Shown: in pieces, positions 1 to 7,057 of the stretch
How positions within the stretch are numbered: the first letter of the stretch is position 1
Layout: each line of letters opens with the position of its first letter
Source of the DNA: Clostridia bacterium
GTDB lineage: Bacteria > Bacillota_A > Clostridia > Christensenellales > Aristaeellaceae
NCBI GenBank assembly: GCA_017938645.1
Contig: JAGBBE010000043.1
Coordinates: forward strand, 1-19,776
Direction: 5' to 3'
DNA length: 19,776 bases
Translations under genes and position numbers: made by a program
Notes under the pieces: model-generated
Told to the model about the DNA's origin: nothing
The model's database searches: none
Seen by the model: the letters and a program-made list of their open reading frames with translations, nothing else

Positions 1-70
1 AGAAGTTAAGCCTCAGCACGCCGATGGTACTTGGCTGGAGACGGCCCGGGAGAGTAGGTCGCTGCCGCAT
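1..70 (+). rRNA. rrf: 5S ribosomal RNA, 3' part
   Basis: This is the 3' portion of a 5S rRNA; the 5' part lies before the window. The GAAGTTAAGC block at the start and the GGGAGAGTAGG block near the end are the conserved loop B/C and 3'-domain sequences of bacterial 5S rRNA. The mature end is placed at about base 70 because the following bases lead straight into a terminator hairpin. It probably ends a 16S-23S-5S operon running into the window from the left. The exact 3' end is inferred. Confidence 0.93.
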
Positions 71-77
71 TCCAATT

Positions 78-111
78 CCCGATCAGCTTATCGCTGGTCG
101 GGCTTTTTTTG
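78..111 (+). terminator. rRNA operon intrinsic terminator
   Basis: A 10-bp stem, CCCGATCAGC (78-87) pairing with GCTGGTCGGG (93-102) with one G-T pair, has a 5-nt loop and is followed by CTTTTTTT. It sits directly behind the 5S rRNA and is a textbook Rho-independent terminator. Confidence 0.9.
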
Positions 112-127
112 TTTGGCCGCACGTGCG

Positions 128-218
128 CGGCTTAACCGCGCCCGCGCTCTCGCACATAAGCATCCAGTGAGCCGCTCCCTTACGGCAGGGGCCCTTCCCT
201 GCCTTCGGTCGCTGTGGC
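128..218. repeat. Intergenic repeat, copy 1
   Basis: First of two direct repeats of about 91 bp, offset by exactly 110 bp (other copy 238-328). By eye the copies differ at about nine positions. The last 67 bases (152-218) differ only at two adjacent positions. Each copy contains an inverted repeat, GGCAGGG (184-190) and CCCTGCC (197-203), which would form a 7-bp hairpin with a 6-nt loop. It lies just downstream of the rRNA operon. The 110-bp offset shifts the reading frame and argues against coding. Confidence 0.85.
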
Positions 219-237
219 GTGTTTGAACGGACGTTCA

Positions 238-328
238 CGGCTTCGCCGTGCCCGCCCTGCTGCACATAAGCATCCAGTGAGCCGCTCCCTCGCGGCAGGG
301 GCCCTTCCCTGCCTTCGGTCGCTGTGGC
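238..328. repeat. Intergenic repeat, copy 2
   Basis: Second copy of the element at 128-218, in the same orientation. The hairpin arms GGCAGGG (294-300) and CCCTGCC (307-313) are fully conserved, while the flanking 5' part carries most of the differences. No terminal inverted repeats, transposase remnant or target-site duplication is visible, so it looks like a dispersed palindromic repeat rather than an insertion sequence. Confidence 0.85.
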
Positions 329-394
329 ATACACTTTTGATTGGTCATGCAGGAACTCGTTTGTGAGAGAAAAACATCATACAAGTTTATAGAA

Positions 395-424
395 AAAAGG
401 CCTTCAATGAATGTAAGGTCTTTT
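395..424 (+). terminator. Weak terminator-like hairpin
   Basis: AAAAGGCCTT (395-404) pairs with AAGGTCTTTT (415-424) with one G-T pair, a 10-nt loop, and ends in TTTT. It lies in the gene-free stretch between the rRNA operon and the methyltransferase and could stop residual read-through. The long loop and AT-rich stem make it weak. Confidence 0.4.
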
Positions 425-440
425 GGGTAAGGTCTTTTGG
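413..440. repeat. 14-bp perfect tandem duplication
   Basis: GTAAGGTCTTTTGG occurs twice with no gap (413-426 and 427-440). The first copy overlaps the 3' arm of the hairpin at 395-424, so the duplication also duplicates a possible T-rich terminator tail. It may be a replication-slippage product. Confidence 0.8.
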
Positions 441-483
441 ATTAGCTATTAGCGAACACAAACTTGCTGTTTCCTGGTTGCTG

Positions 484-492
484 TGCTAGAAT
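484..492 (+). promoter_or_regulatory. Extended -10 promoter, methyltransferase operon
   Basis: TGCTAGAAT is an extended -10 element (TG, one base, then TAGAAT) about 33 bp before the methyltransferase start. No good -35 hexamer is seen at the usual 17-bp distance, which is tolerated by extended -10 promoters. Prediction by eye only. Confidence 0.4.
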
Positions 493-525
493 AAGCGCAA
501 TCATCCAAAGTTTTGAGAGGTTCAT

Positions 526-1278
526 ATGCGCGATTACAGTCAGCAGAACAAAATAGCATGGGAATATGATGCTTATGCTTTCTGGGTTCATCAGTATGGT
601 ACTCCGGCTGAGAGGGCAAAGGCAGATCTGGAAAATCCGGAAGGAATGCTGAAGAAGTACGCAAAGTATTTTGATGCTTTTGAAGGCGTAAGGATTGCCA
701 ATATCTGCGGTTCGTGTGGTAAGAAGGCCGTACCACTCGCACTGCTGGGCGCAGAGGTAACGGTATTTGATATTTCTGAGGCGAATCGGAAATATGCAAT
801 GGAAGTTGCTGAGGCAGCCGGAGCACATATTCATTATGAAGTCGGCGATGTGTTGGAAATCGATCTGAAAAAACATGGCGCCTGTTTTGATGTTGTTTTC
901 ATGGAAGGCGGCGTGCTGCACTATTTTCATGATCTCGATGAGTTCATGCGGATGATGCATGGCTTGCTGAGAAAAGGCGGCAAAATGATTTGCAGCGATT
1001 TCCATCCATTCATAAAACTGGAAGATGCATTGGGACTCGAGACAAAAACCATGGATTATTTTTCTACAGAGGTTTTTGAAGGCGAGATGGCGCATGCACG
1101 TTTTTATGATAAAGAGATCAGACGGCAGATGCCCAAATGCAGCTACAGGAAGTATACGATCAGCGAAATCATCAATGCGATCATCCGAAGTGGATTCGTT
1201 TTGGAGCGATTCGATGAGCATCCCGCATGGACGAAGCCTCACTTGCCCGGAGAATTCACAGCTGTAGCGAAAAAATGA
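526..1278 (+). CDS. Class I SAM-dependent methyltransferase
   Basis: A 250-aa soluble protein predicted to transfer a methyl group from S-adenosylmethionine to an unidentified substrate. The Rossmann-type SAM site is visible: motif I around residues 58-66 reads NICGSCGKK rather than the usual D/E-x-G-x-G-x-G, strand 2 ends in VFDIS with the likely ribose-binding Asp at about 82, and motif III/IV follows around FDVVFMEGG (121-129). The variant motif I resembles a Firmicute subfamily with a CGxxGxKA loop and need not mean loss of function. The start is the ATG preceded by GAGAGG at 5-nt spacing. The stop overlaps a possible ATG of the acetyltransferase, so the two are co-transcribed. The substrate cannot be read from sequence. 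Confidence 0.85.
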   Translation: MRDYSQQNKIAWEYDAYAFWVHQYGTPAERAKADLENPEGMLKKYAKYFDAFEGVRIANICGSCGKKAVPLALLGAEVTVFDISEANRKYAMEVAEAAGAHIHYEVGDVLEIDLKKHGACFDVVFMEGGVLHYFHDLDEFMRMMHGLLRKGGKMICSDFHPFIKLEDALGLETKTMDYFSTEVFEGEMAHARFYDKEIRRQMPKCSYRKYTISEIINAIIRSGFVLERFDEHPAWTKPHLPGEFTAVAKK

Positions 1279-1295
1279 AATCGGAGATGAGTTGG

Positions 1296-1802
1296 ATGAA
1301 TCCTCGCATTGAGACTTGCCGGTTGCTGCTGCGTCCATTGTGTGAAGCGGATGCAGAGGACGTCTTCGAATGGGTCGGTGATCCTGTGGTGAACCGGTAT
1401 ATGCCTTATCCTGTCTATCAGAATGTTGATCAGGTGAAAAGATGGATTCAAGGGATTCAGCCGGAAGATTACGAGTTTGGATTTGAACTGAAAGAAACGG
1501 GAAAAGTCATCGGCGCAGGAAGTATCGGACTGAATGATGAGGGTATGTATGAACTGGGGTATAACCTGAATCGTTCCTACTGGGGAAAGGGATATGCAAC
1601 TGAAGCGGCAAGCGCGATGATTCGCTGGGCACATGAGACACTTGGTGCGGAGGATTTTGTGGCATCGCATGCCACGGCTAATACCGCTTCCGGCAATGTG
1701 CTGCGAAAGTGTGGATTTACGTTTGTTCGGTATGGACAGTATTCACGCTTTGATGACAGCGAAACCTTTGATGCCACGTTTTTGAAACTCCATCTGGATT
1801 GA
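1296..1802 (+). CDS. GNAT N-acetyltransferase (RimJ/RimL-like)
   Basis: A 168-aa acetyltransferase that would transfer acetyl from acetyl-CoA to an amine on a protein or small molecule. The N-terminal IETCRLLLRPL block is typical of RimJ/RimL-like GNATs, the acetyl-CoA pyrophosphate loop is YWGKGYATEA (95-104), and the late NxxSxxVLxKxGF helix appears as NTASGNVLRKCGF (129-141). Three in-frame ATGs (1275, 1287, 1296) are possible. The ATG at 1275 overlaps the methyltransferase stop as ATGA but has no ribosome binding site. The ATG at 1296 has GGAG nine bases upstream and gives the usual N-terminus, so it was chosen. It is second in a short operon. Confidence 0.88.
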   Translation: MNPRIETCRLLLRPLCEADAEDVFEWVGDPVVNRYMPYPVYQNVDQVKRWIQGIQPEDYEFGFELKETGKVIGAGSIGLNDEGMYELGYNLNRSYWGKGYATEAASAMIRWAHETLGAEDFVASHATANTASGNVLRKCGFTFVRYGQYSRFDDSETFDATFLKLHLD

Positions 1803-1863
1803 CTGTATATATACGCTGTTGTCCGGTCATGCTAAGTATAGCAGCATTGGAAAGGGTGACCGG

Positions 1864-2922
1864 ATGCTCACGGAATATGAATGGCGAAAACAGGCCTCAG
1901 TCAGCCGCAGACAGAGAAGCAACTGCTGTGGAGCTCAGTGTGTGTATACTGTTTCCAAGGGAAAAAGGCTGATGCTGGACCGCTCTTTTCATGCGTTTTT
2001 GCTGCTGCTTTCCCTGTGCGCTGCGATTTTGCTGCCGGTATTTATCCCTGAAAGATCATCAGAGAATTTCACAGAAGCCGAGAAAATGGAAAGTACAGGA
2101 GTGGAGCAGCCCAGAAAAATCAGAGCAGTTTCGTATCAGCCCCCCGGAACGCTTGAATACACACAGCATACCATTACAAGAGCGCAGCTTGCAGAAGGCA
2201 GAATGCTTCTGGTTGATGCGGAGCATCCGCTGCCTGCGGATATTCCGTATCCCAACACGATGAGCATTGCCATTTATGGACGAGGACGGGTTCCTGTGCG
2301 TGATCTGAAGCTGAAAAGCGGCCGGGGCACGATTGATGCGCTGGCGCTGATGTTTGACGCACTCAGCACACAGCGTGTGAGTGGTTTGACCGTGTGGGAT
2401 GGAACGCATAGCGCAGCTGAACAGCGTCACAGGCTGGAAAGTACCGCACGCGTGCTGATGAAGACGCTTCCTCCGGAAGAAGCAGTCCGTCAGACCATTC
2501 AGGAAATGGACTGGCCTGGCAGCGGCGAGATGCAGCAGGAATATACCGTTGAGATTCGTCCGGCAGATGCTGGCAACCATGCCGCGTGGCAAGCGCTTCT
2601 GCAGACCTCATGGAGATACGGATTTGTACGAACCATGCCGGATGGAGAAGGCCGCGAGGTTTTCCGATTCCGATGGGTAGGGAAAGCACACGCAACGGCC
2701 ATGACCTATCTGGATCTGTCGATGAAAGAATACCTGCTCTGGCTTCATGAAAAGGGGCAAATTGTGATTGAAGAGCAGGGGAGAATCCGATATCTGATTT
2801 TATGTCAGCCGATGAATGGAACGCATACAGCTTTTCAGCTTCCGGCAGGCACAGAATATGAGGCCAGTCTGGACAATATGGGATATGCGCTGGTGGCCTG
2901 TACCTTTCCAAGCGCTGAATAA
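1864..2922 (+). CDS. Membrane-anchored VanY-like protein, degenerate active site
   Basis: A 352-aa protein with one hydrophobic segment (about residues 42-61, FLLLLSLCAAILLPVF) that would anchor an extracellular domain. The C-terminal half resembles peptidase M15B (VanY-type D-Ala-D-Ala carboxypeptidase). Where the family has EHQTGLAVDI this protein has EMQQEYTVEI (222-231), and where it has EPWHxRYVG it has EVFRFRWVG (265-273). Thus both zinc-ligand His are Met223 and Arg268 and the Asp ligand is Glu230, while Glu265 remains. The WRYGF block before the last motif fits VanY well. Loss of the metal site suggests a non-catalytic cell-wall-binding or regulatory role; that is inference. The ATG at 1864 has AAGGGTG upstream; a later ATG at 1972, just before the hydrophobic segment, is a real alternative. 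Confidence 0.72.
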   Translation: MLTEYEWRKQASVSRRQRSNCCGAQCVYTVSKGKRLMLDRSFHAFLLLLSLCAAILLPVFIPERSSENFTEAEKMESTGVEQPRKIRAVSYQPPGTLEYTQHTITRAQLAEGRMLLVDAEHPLPADIPYPNTMSIAIYGRGRVPVRDLKLKSGRGTIDALALMFDALSTQRVSGLTVWDGTHSAAEQRHRLESTARVLMKTLPPEEAVRQTIQEMDWPGSGEMQQEYTVEIRPADAGNHAAWQALLQTSWRYGFVRTMPDGEGREVFRFRWVGKAHATAMTYLDLSMKEYLLWLHEKGQIVIEEQGRIRYLILCQPMNGTHTAFQLPAGTEYEASLDNMGYALVACTFPSAE

Positions 2923-2960
2923 AAACCGCCTGCAGCAGGATCAAGTGCTGCAGGCGGTTT
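2923..2960. terminator. Bidirectional terminator
   Basis: A perfect 15-bp stem (2923-2937 with 2946-2960) with an 8-nt loop begins one base after the stop of the VanY-like gene and ends three bases before the stop of the convergent VOC gene. Read on the minus strand it is followed by a T-run; on the plus strand the tail is only TTT, so it is likely stronger for the minus-strand operon. Confidence 0.9.
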
Positions 2961-2963
2961 GCG

Positions 2964-3314
2964 TTATGCTTCGGGTAACTGTCGTAAATACACGAGGTTT
3001 CCATCCGGATCGCGAAAACTCAGGTTGATGGCGCCCCATGGACGTTTTGCCGGTGGTTCGACAATCTCTGCGCCGAGCGCAAGGAGCTTTTGATATTCCG
3101 ATTCGAGATCATCCACGGTAAAGGCAAGACAGATGGTCTGACCGGATTGACTCATGTCAGTTCCATCGTTGTAAACGGTCAGGGAAACATCGCCGCTGAT
3201 GATGAACTGATGCACCGGATCGGTGCTGCCATTGTCTGTATCAAGCAGCTCCTTGTAGAAGGTTGCAAGCCTCGGAACGTCGTTTGTCAGCAGACAGACT
3301 TCGCCAAGTCTCAT
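2964..3314 (-). CDS. VOC-family (glyoxalase/bleomycin resistance) protein
   Basis: A 116-aa single-module vicinal-oxygen-chelate fold protein. Recognisable features are the N-terminal LLTNDVPRLATFYKELL helix-strand pattern, the AFTVDDLESEYQKLLALGAEIVEPP middle, and the C-terminal FRDPDGNLVYLRQ block, which is the commonest VOC signature. Members include glyoxalases, dioxygenases and antibiotic-sequestering proteins, usually active as dimers; the substrate cannot be assigned. A GGGAGGC ribosome binding site lies just upstream. It is the last gene of a minus-strand operon after uridine kinase and the esterase, 15 bases behind the latter. Confidence 0.87.
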   Translation of the reverse strand: MRLGEVCLLTNDVPRLATFYKELLDTDNGSTDPVHQFIISGDVSLTVYNDGTDMSQSGQTICLAFTVDDLESEYQKLLALGAEIVEPPAKRPWGAINLSFRDPDGNLVYLRQLPEA

Positions 3315-3329
3315 GCATAAGCCTCCCGT

Positions 3330-4184
3330 TTACTTCAGCTGCTTTTCGATAAAGTCAAAGATAATGGTAAGCAGCTGTTTGCTCCAGAAGTTGCCTTCGT
3401 GCGGCGCGTCCTTGACGCATACCAGATCGGCCTCATATCCGTTTGCAATCAGTTTGTCATGCATGGCTTCGCTGTCGGCATAGGGTACGACATCGTCGGC
3501 GTCGCCGTGCAGAATCAGGAAGGGAGGCAGATCACGGCCGGGCCTTACATATTCGGCCGGACTGACCAGCTTGAGATTGTCGATCCAGTTTTCAGGATCT
3601 CTTCCGCCCAGAGCGTACAGAATATTGGTGTCATCCAGCGGCATCGTGCCCTCATAGTTGGCGATGAGCATGGCCATGTCCGCTGGGCCAAAGCAGTCAA
3701 CCACGGCCTGCACCCTGGTGGATTCACCAGCCCACTCTTCGGTTTCAAACGCGGGATCATCCGCCGTAACGCCGAGCAGAAGCGCGGTGTTTCCGCCGGA
3801 GGACGTACCCCACGCGCATACACGGGATTTGTCGATATCGTATTCCTCGGCATGCGCCTTGAGGAAGCGAAGCGCGGCCTTCACGTCCTTGAGGAAAGCC
3901 GGAGCGGGAGTCTGGAAGCAAGAGCGATGCGTTACGCTGGCGATGACAAAGCCGCGCCTGACCAGTTCGCAAAGCTGGGGAATTTCCCAGAACTGATTGG
4001 GCTTGGTCCACGCGCTGCCCTGAATGAACACAACAAGAGGGAAGCCCTGTCCGCCGGAAGACCACTGAGGCTTTACCAGCTGCAGCGCAAGCTCCTCGCC
4101 GTTGGCTGTGGAAAAGACGATGTTCGCCTTCATGTCCAGCAGATCAAGAAAAGCGGGATTGTTCGCAATGGTGATCTTTGCCAT
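3330..4184 (-). CDS. Alpha/beta hydrolase (esterase/lipase, Aes-like)
   Basis: A 284-aa alpha/beta hydrolase related to acetyl-esterases and the hormone-sensitive-lipase-like group. The nucleophile elbow is GTSSG (126-130, Ser128), the acid lies in HGDADDVVP (Asp230 likely) and the catalytic His is His262 in APHEGNFW. The oxyanion region IQGSAW (54-59) takes the place of the usual HGGG. No signal peptide or membrane segment is seen, so it is cytoplasmic. It starts one base after the uridine kinase stop, and its perfect AAGGAGG site is inside the end of that gene, which indicates translational coupling. The substrate (acyl ester or acetylated sugar) is unknown. Confidence 0.87.
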   Translation of the reverse strand: MAKITIANNPAFLDLLDMKANIVFSTANGEELALQLVKPQWSSGGQGFPLVVFIQGSAWTKPNQFWEIPQLCELVRRGFVIASVTHRSCFQTPAPAFLKDVKAALRFLKAHAEEYDIDKSRVCAWGTSSGGNTALLLGVTADDPAFETEEWAGESTRVQAVVDCFGPADMAMLIANYEGTMPLDDTNILYALGGRDPENWIDNLKLVSPAEYVRPGRDLPPFLILHGDADDVVPYADSEAMHDKLIANGYEADLVCVKDAPHEGNFWSKQLLTIIFDFIEKQLK

Positions 4185-4185
4185 A

Positions 4186-4806
4186 TCAGTTGTCCTCCTT
4201 TTCGCTCAGCTCATCGCGTACATAACCGGCAAGAATATCCTTGATGCGCGCATTGCGTCCGCCGCGGGCCACGATCACATCCGCCAGCTCGATGTAGTTT
4301 CGGATGTGTTTATCAAACATGGGCTTGACGGTGGAAAGATACTGGGCCGAAATGTTTTCGATGCTTCGTCCGCGCTCGTTGATATCGCGGGTAATGCGGC
4401 GCAGGAGGCAGATATCCGTGTCCACGCTCATATACAGCTTGAGGAACATCAGATCGCACAGACGCTGATCGTAGAAGACATGAATGCCTTCAATGATCAA
4501 AACCTTCGGCGGCTGAATCAGCTCGTCGGTGTCGTCGCGGCGATGCTCGGCATAGTTGTAAGCCTTGCGGGTGATGGGCTTTCCAGCCATCAGAAGCTTC
4601 ATATCCTCAAGGAACAGATCATGGTCGAAAATTTCCGGCTCGTCATAGTTGAGCAGGCACCTTTCCTCAAACGGCAGATGGGAGTGATCCTTGTAATACC
4701 AGTCGTGGTTGATCACGGTGCAGCCTTCGCCGATGGCATCAGCCAGTTCATATGCCAGAGTGCTTTTGCCGCTTCCGCTTGCACCGCAGATTCCAATAAC
4801 GATCAT
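4186..4806 (-). CDS. udk: Uridine kinase
   Basis: A 206-aa nucleoside kinase of pyrimidine salvage that phosphorylates uridine (and usually cytidine) to the monophosphate. The P-loop is GASGSGKST (8-16), followed by the nucleoside-binding DWYYKD block and, further on, LIIEGIHVFYD (Walker-B-like) and the arginine-rich LLRRITRDINERGR lid region. Length matches the roughly 205-210 aa of the family. The ATG at 4806 gives the canonical MIVIGICGASGSGKST start with a purine-rich site upstream; a TTG 42 bases earlier would add residues outside the family pattern. First gene of the minus-strand operon with the esterase and VOC protein; a promoter is seen at 4839-4867. Confidence 0.92.
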   Translation of the reverse strand: MIVIGICGASGSGKSTLAYELADAIGEGCTVINHDWYYKDHSHLPFEERCLLNYDEPEIFDHDLFLEDMKLLMAGKPITRKAYNYAEHRRDDTDELIQPPKVLIIEGIHVFYDQRLCDLMFLKLYMSVDTDICLLRRITRDINERGRSIENISAQYLSTVKPMFDKHIRNYIELADVIVARGGRNARIKDILAGYVRDELSEKEDN

Positions 4807-4838
4807 CGGTAAATCCCGCCTCTTTTGTTGTTTTCTTA

Positions 4839-4867
4839 ACGATACCAAACCGTGCGCGGACTGTCAA
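4839..4867 (-). promoter_or_regulatory. Promoter of udk operon
   Basis: On the minus strand a perfect -35 TTGACA (4862-4867) and -10 TATCGT (4839-4844) are separated by 17 bp, about 33 bp before the udk ATG. It is back to back with the ktrB promoter. Confidence 0.75.
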
Positions 4868-4912
4868 GCATAAAGACGAAGGTTGTAGCGAATGTAAAAA
4901 AACGTATTCCAC

Positions 4913-4941
4913 TGGTCAATAAAGACAAAAAGGAGTATAAT
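4913..4941 (+). promoter_or_regulatory. Promoter of ktrB-ktrA
   Basis: The -35 TGGTCA (4913-4918) and a perfect -10 TATAAT (4936-4941) are separated by 17 bp and lie about 30 bp before the ktrB start. The leader is short and shows no obvious riboswitch. Confidence 0.75.
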
Positions 4942-4971
4942 GATATTCTACTCATGAGCAGGAGGATGGAA

Positions 4972-6333
4972 ATGCAGAAGCATTCAGTTCTTACCCGTCG
5001 TCCCATCCGTCCGGAACGCATTCTGGCGCTTGGGTTTCTGACAGCTATTGTCATTGGCGGACTTCTTCTGACGCTCCCGGTATGCGGAGCGGGAGGCAGA
5101 TCCATCGGCTTGAAACAGGGGTTATTTACAGCCACATCTGCTGTATGTGTAACAGGCCTTACGATCATCGATGCGGGGACACAGCTTTCTTTGCTGGGGC
5201 AGGCGGTGCTGCTTGTGCTCATTCAGATAGGCGGGCTGGGATTCATGTCCTTTGCTACGGTGATCATGGCGGCGCTTGGTAAGCGCGTGTCGCTTCGGGG
5301 GCGGCTGATACTGCGGGAGGCCATGAATCAGACCGGACTGCGCGGGATGGTCAGGCTGTCTTTGAACTTTTTTCTGATTGCGATGATCATCGAAACCGCA
5401 GGCGCGCTGATCCTGATGACACGCCTCGTTCCGCTGTATGGAAAAGGCAAAGGCATATGGTACAGCTTTTTTACATCGGTCAGCGCTTTTTGCAACGCTG
5501 GTTTTGATATATTCGGCGGATGGAAAAGCCTTACGCTGTTTCAGCTTGAGCCTGTGATTCTGCTTACGCTTTGCGGGCTGATTGTTCTGGGCGGACTGGG
5601 TTTTTCAGTGATTTTGGAATGCCTTCATCACCGCTTCCACTTCAAGCGGCTCTCTGTACATGCCAGATTAGTATTGCTTTCGACGGCAGTTCTTCTTTTG
5701 AGCGGCACGGCATGGATGCTTGCGCTGGACTGGAATCACTCATTGGCGGATTTGCCCGTTGGAGCAAAAGTGACGAATGGCTTCTTTCAGTCTGTTACGC
5801 TTCGTACGGCGGGTTTCGCCAGCGTGGATCAGGCTGCGCTGACGGATGTGAGCAAGCTCATAAGCTGTCTTTGGATGTTCATTGGCGCCTCCTCGGCTTC
5901 CACCGGCGGAGGAATCAAGACCACCACAGCTATGATGCTTGTGTTGCTCGTGTGGAATGTTATCCGAGGGCGTGAACGGATTAACGTATTCGGACGCGAA
6001 ATTTCGCAGGATACGGCAAAGCGCTCCATGGCCATTGCTTTTATCGGGATGGCCATGGTATTCCTGAGCACCTGCCTGGTTGGCTTTTTTGAGCAGGGCG
6101 GAGGAAAATCGATGATTGACATTCTATTTGAAACAACGAGCGCATTCAGCACAACCGGCCTTTCTTCGCTGAATACGCCTACGCTCAGACCGGCATCCCA
6201 GTGGCTTCTGATGCCGCTGATGTATCTGGGCCGCGTTGGGCCGCTTACATTGGCACTTGCGCTTGCAAGCCGCAGCGAAAGCGGCACTGGAACGCGTGTA
6301 CGATATCCCGAAGAAAAAATCATGATTGGATAA
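4972..6333 (+). CDS. ktrB: Potassium uptake protein, TrkH/KtrB family
   Basis: A 453-aa integral membrane channel subunit for K+ uptake, built of four repeated M1-pore-M2 units. The four selectivity-filter segments are visible, each with its conserved Gly: TSAVCVTGL, SAFCNAGF, TLRTAGF and TSAFSTTGL. The intramembrane gating loop between the third pore and last repeat is seen as GASSASTGGGIKTTT. Length matches KtrB (about 450 aa) more than the longer TrkH. The ATG at 4972 is chosen because AGGAGG ends six bases before it. Its partner gene, ktrA, begins 16 bases after the stop, so the two are one operon. The ions that drive transport cannot be told from sequence. Confidence 0.93.
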   Translation: MQKHSVLTRRPIRPERILALGFLTAIVIGGLLLTLPVCGAGGRSIGLKQGLFTATSAVCVTGLTIIDAGTQLSLLGQAVLLVLIQIGGLGFMSFATVIMAALGKRVSLRGRLILREAMNQTGLRGMVRLSLNFFLIAMIIETAGALILMTRLVPLYGKGKGIWYSFFTSVSAFCNAGFDIFGGWKSLTLFQLEPVILLTLCGLIVLGGLGFSVILECLHHRFHFKRLSVHARLVLLSTAVLLLSGTAWMLALDWNHSLADLPVGAKVTNGFFQSVTLRTAGFASVDQAALTDVSKLISCLWMFIGASSASTGGGIKTTTAMMLVLLVWNVIRGRERINVFGREISQDTAKRSMAIAFIGMAMVFLSTCLVGFFEQGGGKSMIDILFETTSAFSTTGLSSLNTPTLRPASQWLLMPLMYLGRVGPLTLALALASRSESGTGTRVRYPEEKIMIG

Positions 6334-6349
6334 TGGAGGCAGTATCAAA

Positions 6350-7000
6350 ATGAAGACCAAGCAGTTTATTGTGCTGGGATTAGGCCGTTTTGGCATGAGC
6401 CTCGCCAAAACGCTATGCGAACTGGGACAGGAGGTGCTGGCGGTTGACGAAAGCGAAGAACTGGTCAATGAAGCTGCGCCTTATGTGACGCAGGCGCTTC
6501 AGATGAACGCCACCGATGAAACGGCCCTTGCCGAGCTTGGCGTGAACAATTTCGACGCGGCTATCGTATCCATCGGCCAGAATACGCGAGACAGCATTCT
6601 GGTGTGCGTGCTGCTCAAGGAACTGGGAATTCCATACCTCATTGCCAAGGCAAACGACGATCTTCACGCCAAGGTGCTGTGCAAAATCGGAGCAGATCGT
6701 GTCGTGTTTCCGGAGCGTGACATGGGCGCGAGAGTGGCACGCAGCATTCTGACGCCGAATGTGCTGGATCTGATGAATCTTTCCGATGATTATCAGATCG
6801 TAGAAATCCATGTGCCGGAAAAATGGGTCGGGAACAGCATTATCGGCGTAAATGTGCGCCGCCATTACGGACTGAATATTCTTGCCATCCATCGTGAAGG
6901 TCGTTTTCTGATGTCTCCTGCGCCGGATCTGCTGTTTGAGGAGCAGGATACGCTGCTGGTGATGGGCAGAAAGAACGATATCGAGCGTCTGGAAGAATAA
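6350..7000 (+). CDS. ktrA: Potassium uptake regulatory subunit, KtrA/TrkA family
   Basis: A 216-aa cytoplasmic RCK protein that forms a ring under KtrB and gates it by binding nucleotides. The N-terminal RCK domain has the Rossmann motif GLGRFG (10-15) and an acidic strand-2 end, AVDESEE (Asp33), which binds the ribose of ATP/ADP or NAD. The C-terminal TrkA_C domain starts near residue 140 and contains GVNVRRHYGLNILAIHR and the terminal DTLLVMGRKNDIERL. In KtrA proteins this domain can bind c-di-AMP. The ATG at 6350 follows GGAGG by 10 bases; an upstream TTG is less likely. Size fits KtrA (about 220 aa) rather than the duplicated TrkA. Confidence 0.93.
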   Translation: MKTKQFIVLGLGRFGMSLAKTLCELGQEVLAVDESEELVNEAAPYVTQALQMNATDETALAELGVNNFDAAIVSIGQNTRDSILVCVLLKELGIPYLIAKANDDLHAKVLCKIGADRVVFPERDMGARVARSILTPNVLDLMNLSDDYQIVEIHVPEKWVGNSIIGVNVRRHYGLNILAIHREGRFLMSPAPDLLFEEQDTLLVMGRKNDIERLEE

Positions 7001-7057
7001 TTCGCACTGTGAAAGCATAAGTGTTAGGAAAAACTTTTCAGAGAGGATGAAGAACAG

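Larger units (their letters stand above)
112..525. other. Gene-free region after rRNA operon
   Basis: This stretch of about 410 bases holds the two 91-bp repeats, a weak hairpin and the 14-bp tandem duplication, and near its right end the promoter and ribosome binding site of the methyltransferase gene. No tRNA or convincing reading frame is visible on either strand. The only open frame, on the minus strand across the repeats, has no family resemblance and reads the two copies in different frames. Confidence 0.7.

Noticed and set aside
83..334. Minus-strand open frame of 83 codons across the two repeats
   Set aside because: The repeat period of 110 bp puts the two copies in different frames, and the product has no family resemblance or ribosome binding site.
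526..1278. Methyltransferase considered inactive because motif I lacks D-x-G-x-G-x-G
   Set aside because: The CGxxGxKA variant is, to my knowledge, seen in a Firmicute methyltransferase subfamily and the rest of the fold is intact.
442..1338. Minus-strand frame of 298 codons opposite the methyltransferase gene
   Set aside because: The plus-strand gene has clear SAM-binding motifs and a ribosome binding site; the antisense product has neither.
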